Of a stretch of DNA of 33,405 nucleotides, positions 33,202-33,405 are shown piece by piece. Location of the stretch: positions 1-33,405 of the forward strand of contig QQND01000031.1 in the NCBI GenBank assembly GCA_003402745.1, read 5' to 3'. The stretch is from Verrucomicrobiota bacterium (GTDB taxonomy: Bacteria; Verrucomicrobiota; Verrucomicrobiia; Chthoniobacterales; Chthoniobacteraceae). The notes below the pieces were generated by a model, which searched no databases, was not told where the DNA came from, and was given only the letters and a program-made list of their open reading frames with translations. Positions within the stretch are counted from its first letter, which is position 1; each line of letters starts with the position of its first letter. Made by a program: the position numbers and the translations under genes.

Positions 33202-33405
33202 CTACTGGGCCTGCGAGGGGAGGGCGAGCAACCATGCCTCCGGAGTCAGCTCGGCAACCGGCTTCAGCTCGCGCAACTCGGGGCGCGTCTCTCGGTAGGC
33301 AAGCTGCGGCAGCACATCCAGAAGGTATTCGCGGACATTGATTTTAAGCCGCTTGCAGGTTTCCAGCACAGACAGCAGCGCCGCAATCTTCGGGCCCGAA
33401 CTTTC
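33202..33405 (-). CDS. IS66 family transposase, C-terminal part (cut by window end)
   Basis: The last 67 codons of a transposase gene run from the window edge to a TAG at 33204-33202. The encoded end includes SGPKIAALLSVLETCKRLKI and NVREYLLDVLPQL, which match the C-terminus of IS66 TnpC proteins (the segment with ETCK and YLxDVL). The final LTPEAWLLALPSQ is typical of IS66 members in this kind of genome. The catalytic part lies beyond the window. Whether the element is whole cannot be judged here. Confidence 0.85.
   Translation of the reverse strand, partial: ESSGPKIAALLSVLETCKRLKINVREYLLDVLPQLAYRETRPELRELKPVAELTPEAWLLALPSQAQ

Noticed and set aside
33029-33298. 89-codon plus frame across the IS66 end
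   Set aside because: It is antisense to the recognised transposase C-terminus and has no family resemblance.

Overview
The window is GC-rich, densely coded DNA from a diderm bacterium. The most likely source is a member of Verrucomicrobiota, perhaps the Opitutae side. This is inference from gene content: a full Mla lipid-transport operon, two AraC regulators with an N-terminal PAS domain, a kinase-like/FGE-sulfatase fusion protein, a DUF6268-type outer-membrane protein, a Spy/CpxP-like periplasmic protein and an IS66 transposase end. No rRNA, tRNA or CRISPR array was seen. Many genes lack a clear Shine-Dalgarno sequence, so several starts rest on homology and on upstream stop codons.

Layout. 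A lysine 2,3-aminomutase gene (16-1395, minus) is divergent from the operon mlaE-mlaF-mlaD-mlaC-mlaA (1666-5211, plus), an ABC system for phospholipid transport between the membranes. ribBA follows behind a small leader hairpin, then a DUF423 membrane protein and a sterol-desaturase-family hydroxylase. On the minus strand at 8434-12315 is a compact module: PAS-AraC regulator, HAD phosphatase, a protein distantly like deoxyhypusine synthase, and an HldE/PfkB-like kinase. A 12-bp element is shared by the regulator's start and the module's upstream region. Next come a Spy-like protein, DUF2237, aat, a second PAS-AraC regulator, an unrecognised conserved-looking protein and a broken sialidase gene (15752-16512).

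Region 16571-20761 carries an SDR, a fatty-acid desaturase, an MFS transporter and an O-methyltransferase; these could serve lipid or secondary metabolism, but no pathway can be named. A large membrane protein (20930-23581) joins a kinase fold that has lost its catalytic residues to an FGE-like domain that has lost its active-site cysteines. It is divergent from two tandem PilT-type ATPase genes. A DUF6268-type gene follows on the minus strand, and its leader shows nested pairing typical of a structured RNA.

The right end holds a LarA-family nickel-pincer enzyme, an AEC transporter, a PhoD-like phosphatase without signal peptide, a voltage-sensor channel-like protein with an abnormal selectivity filter, a small methyltransferase and the C-terminal end of an IS66 transposase. 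The best candidate for an undescribed system is the 8434-12315 module. The DUF6268 leader RNA, the double-dead kinase/FGE protein and the odd channel are also worth following up.
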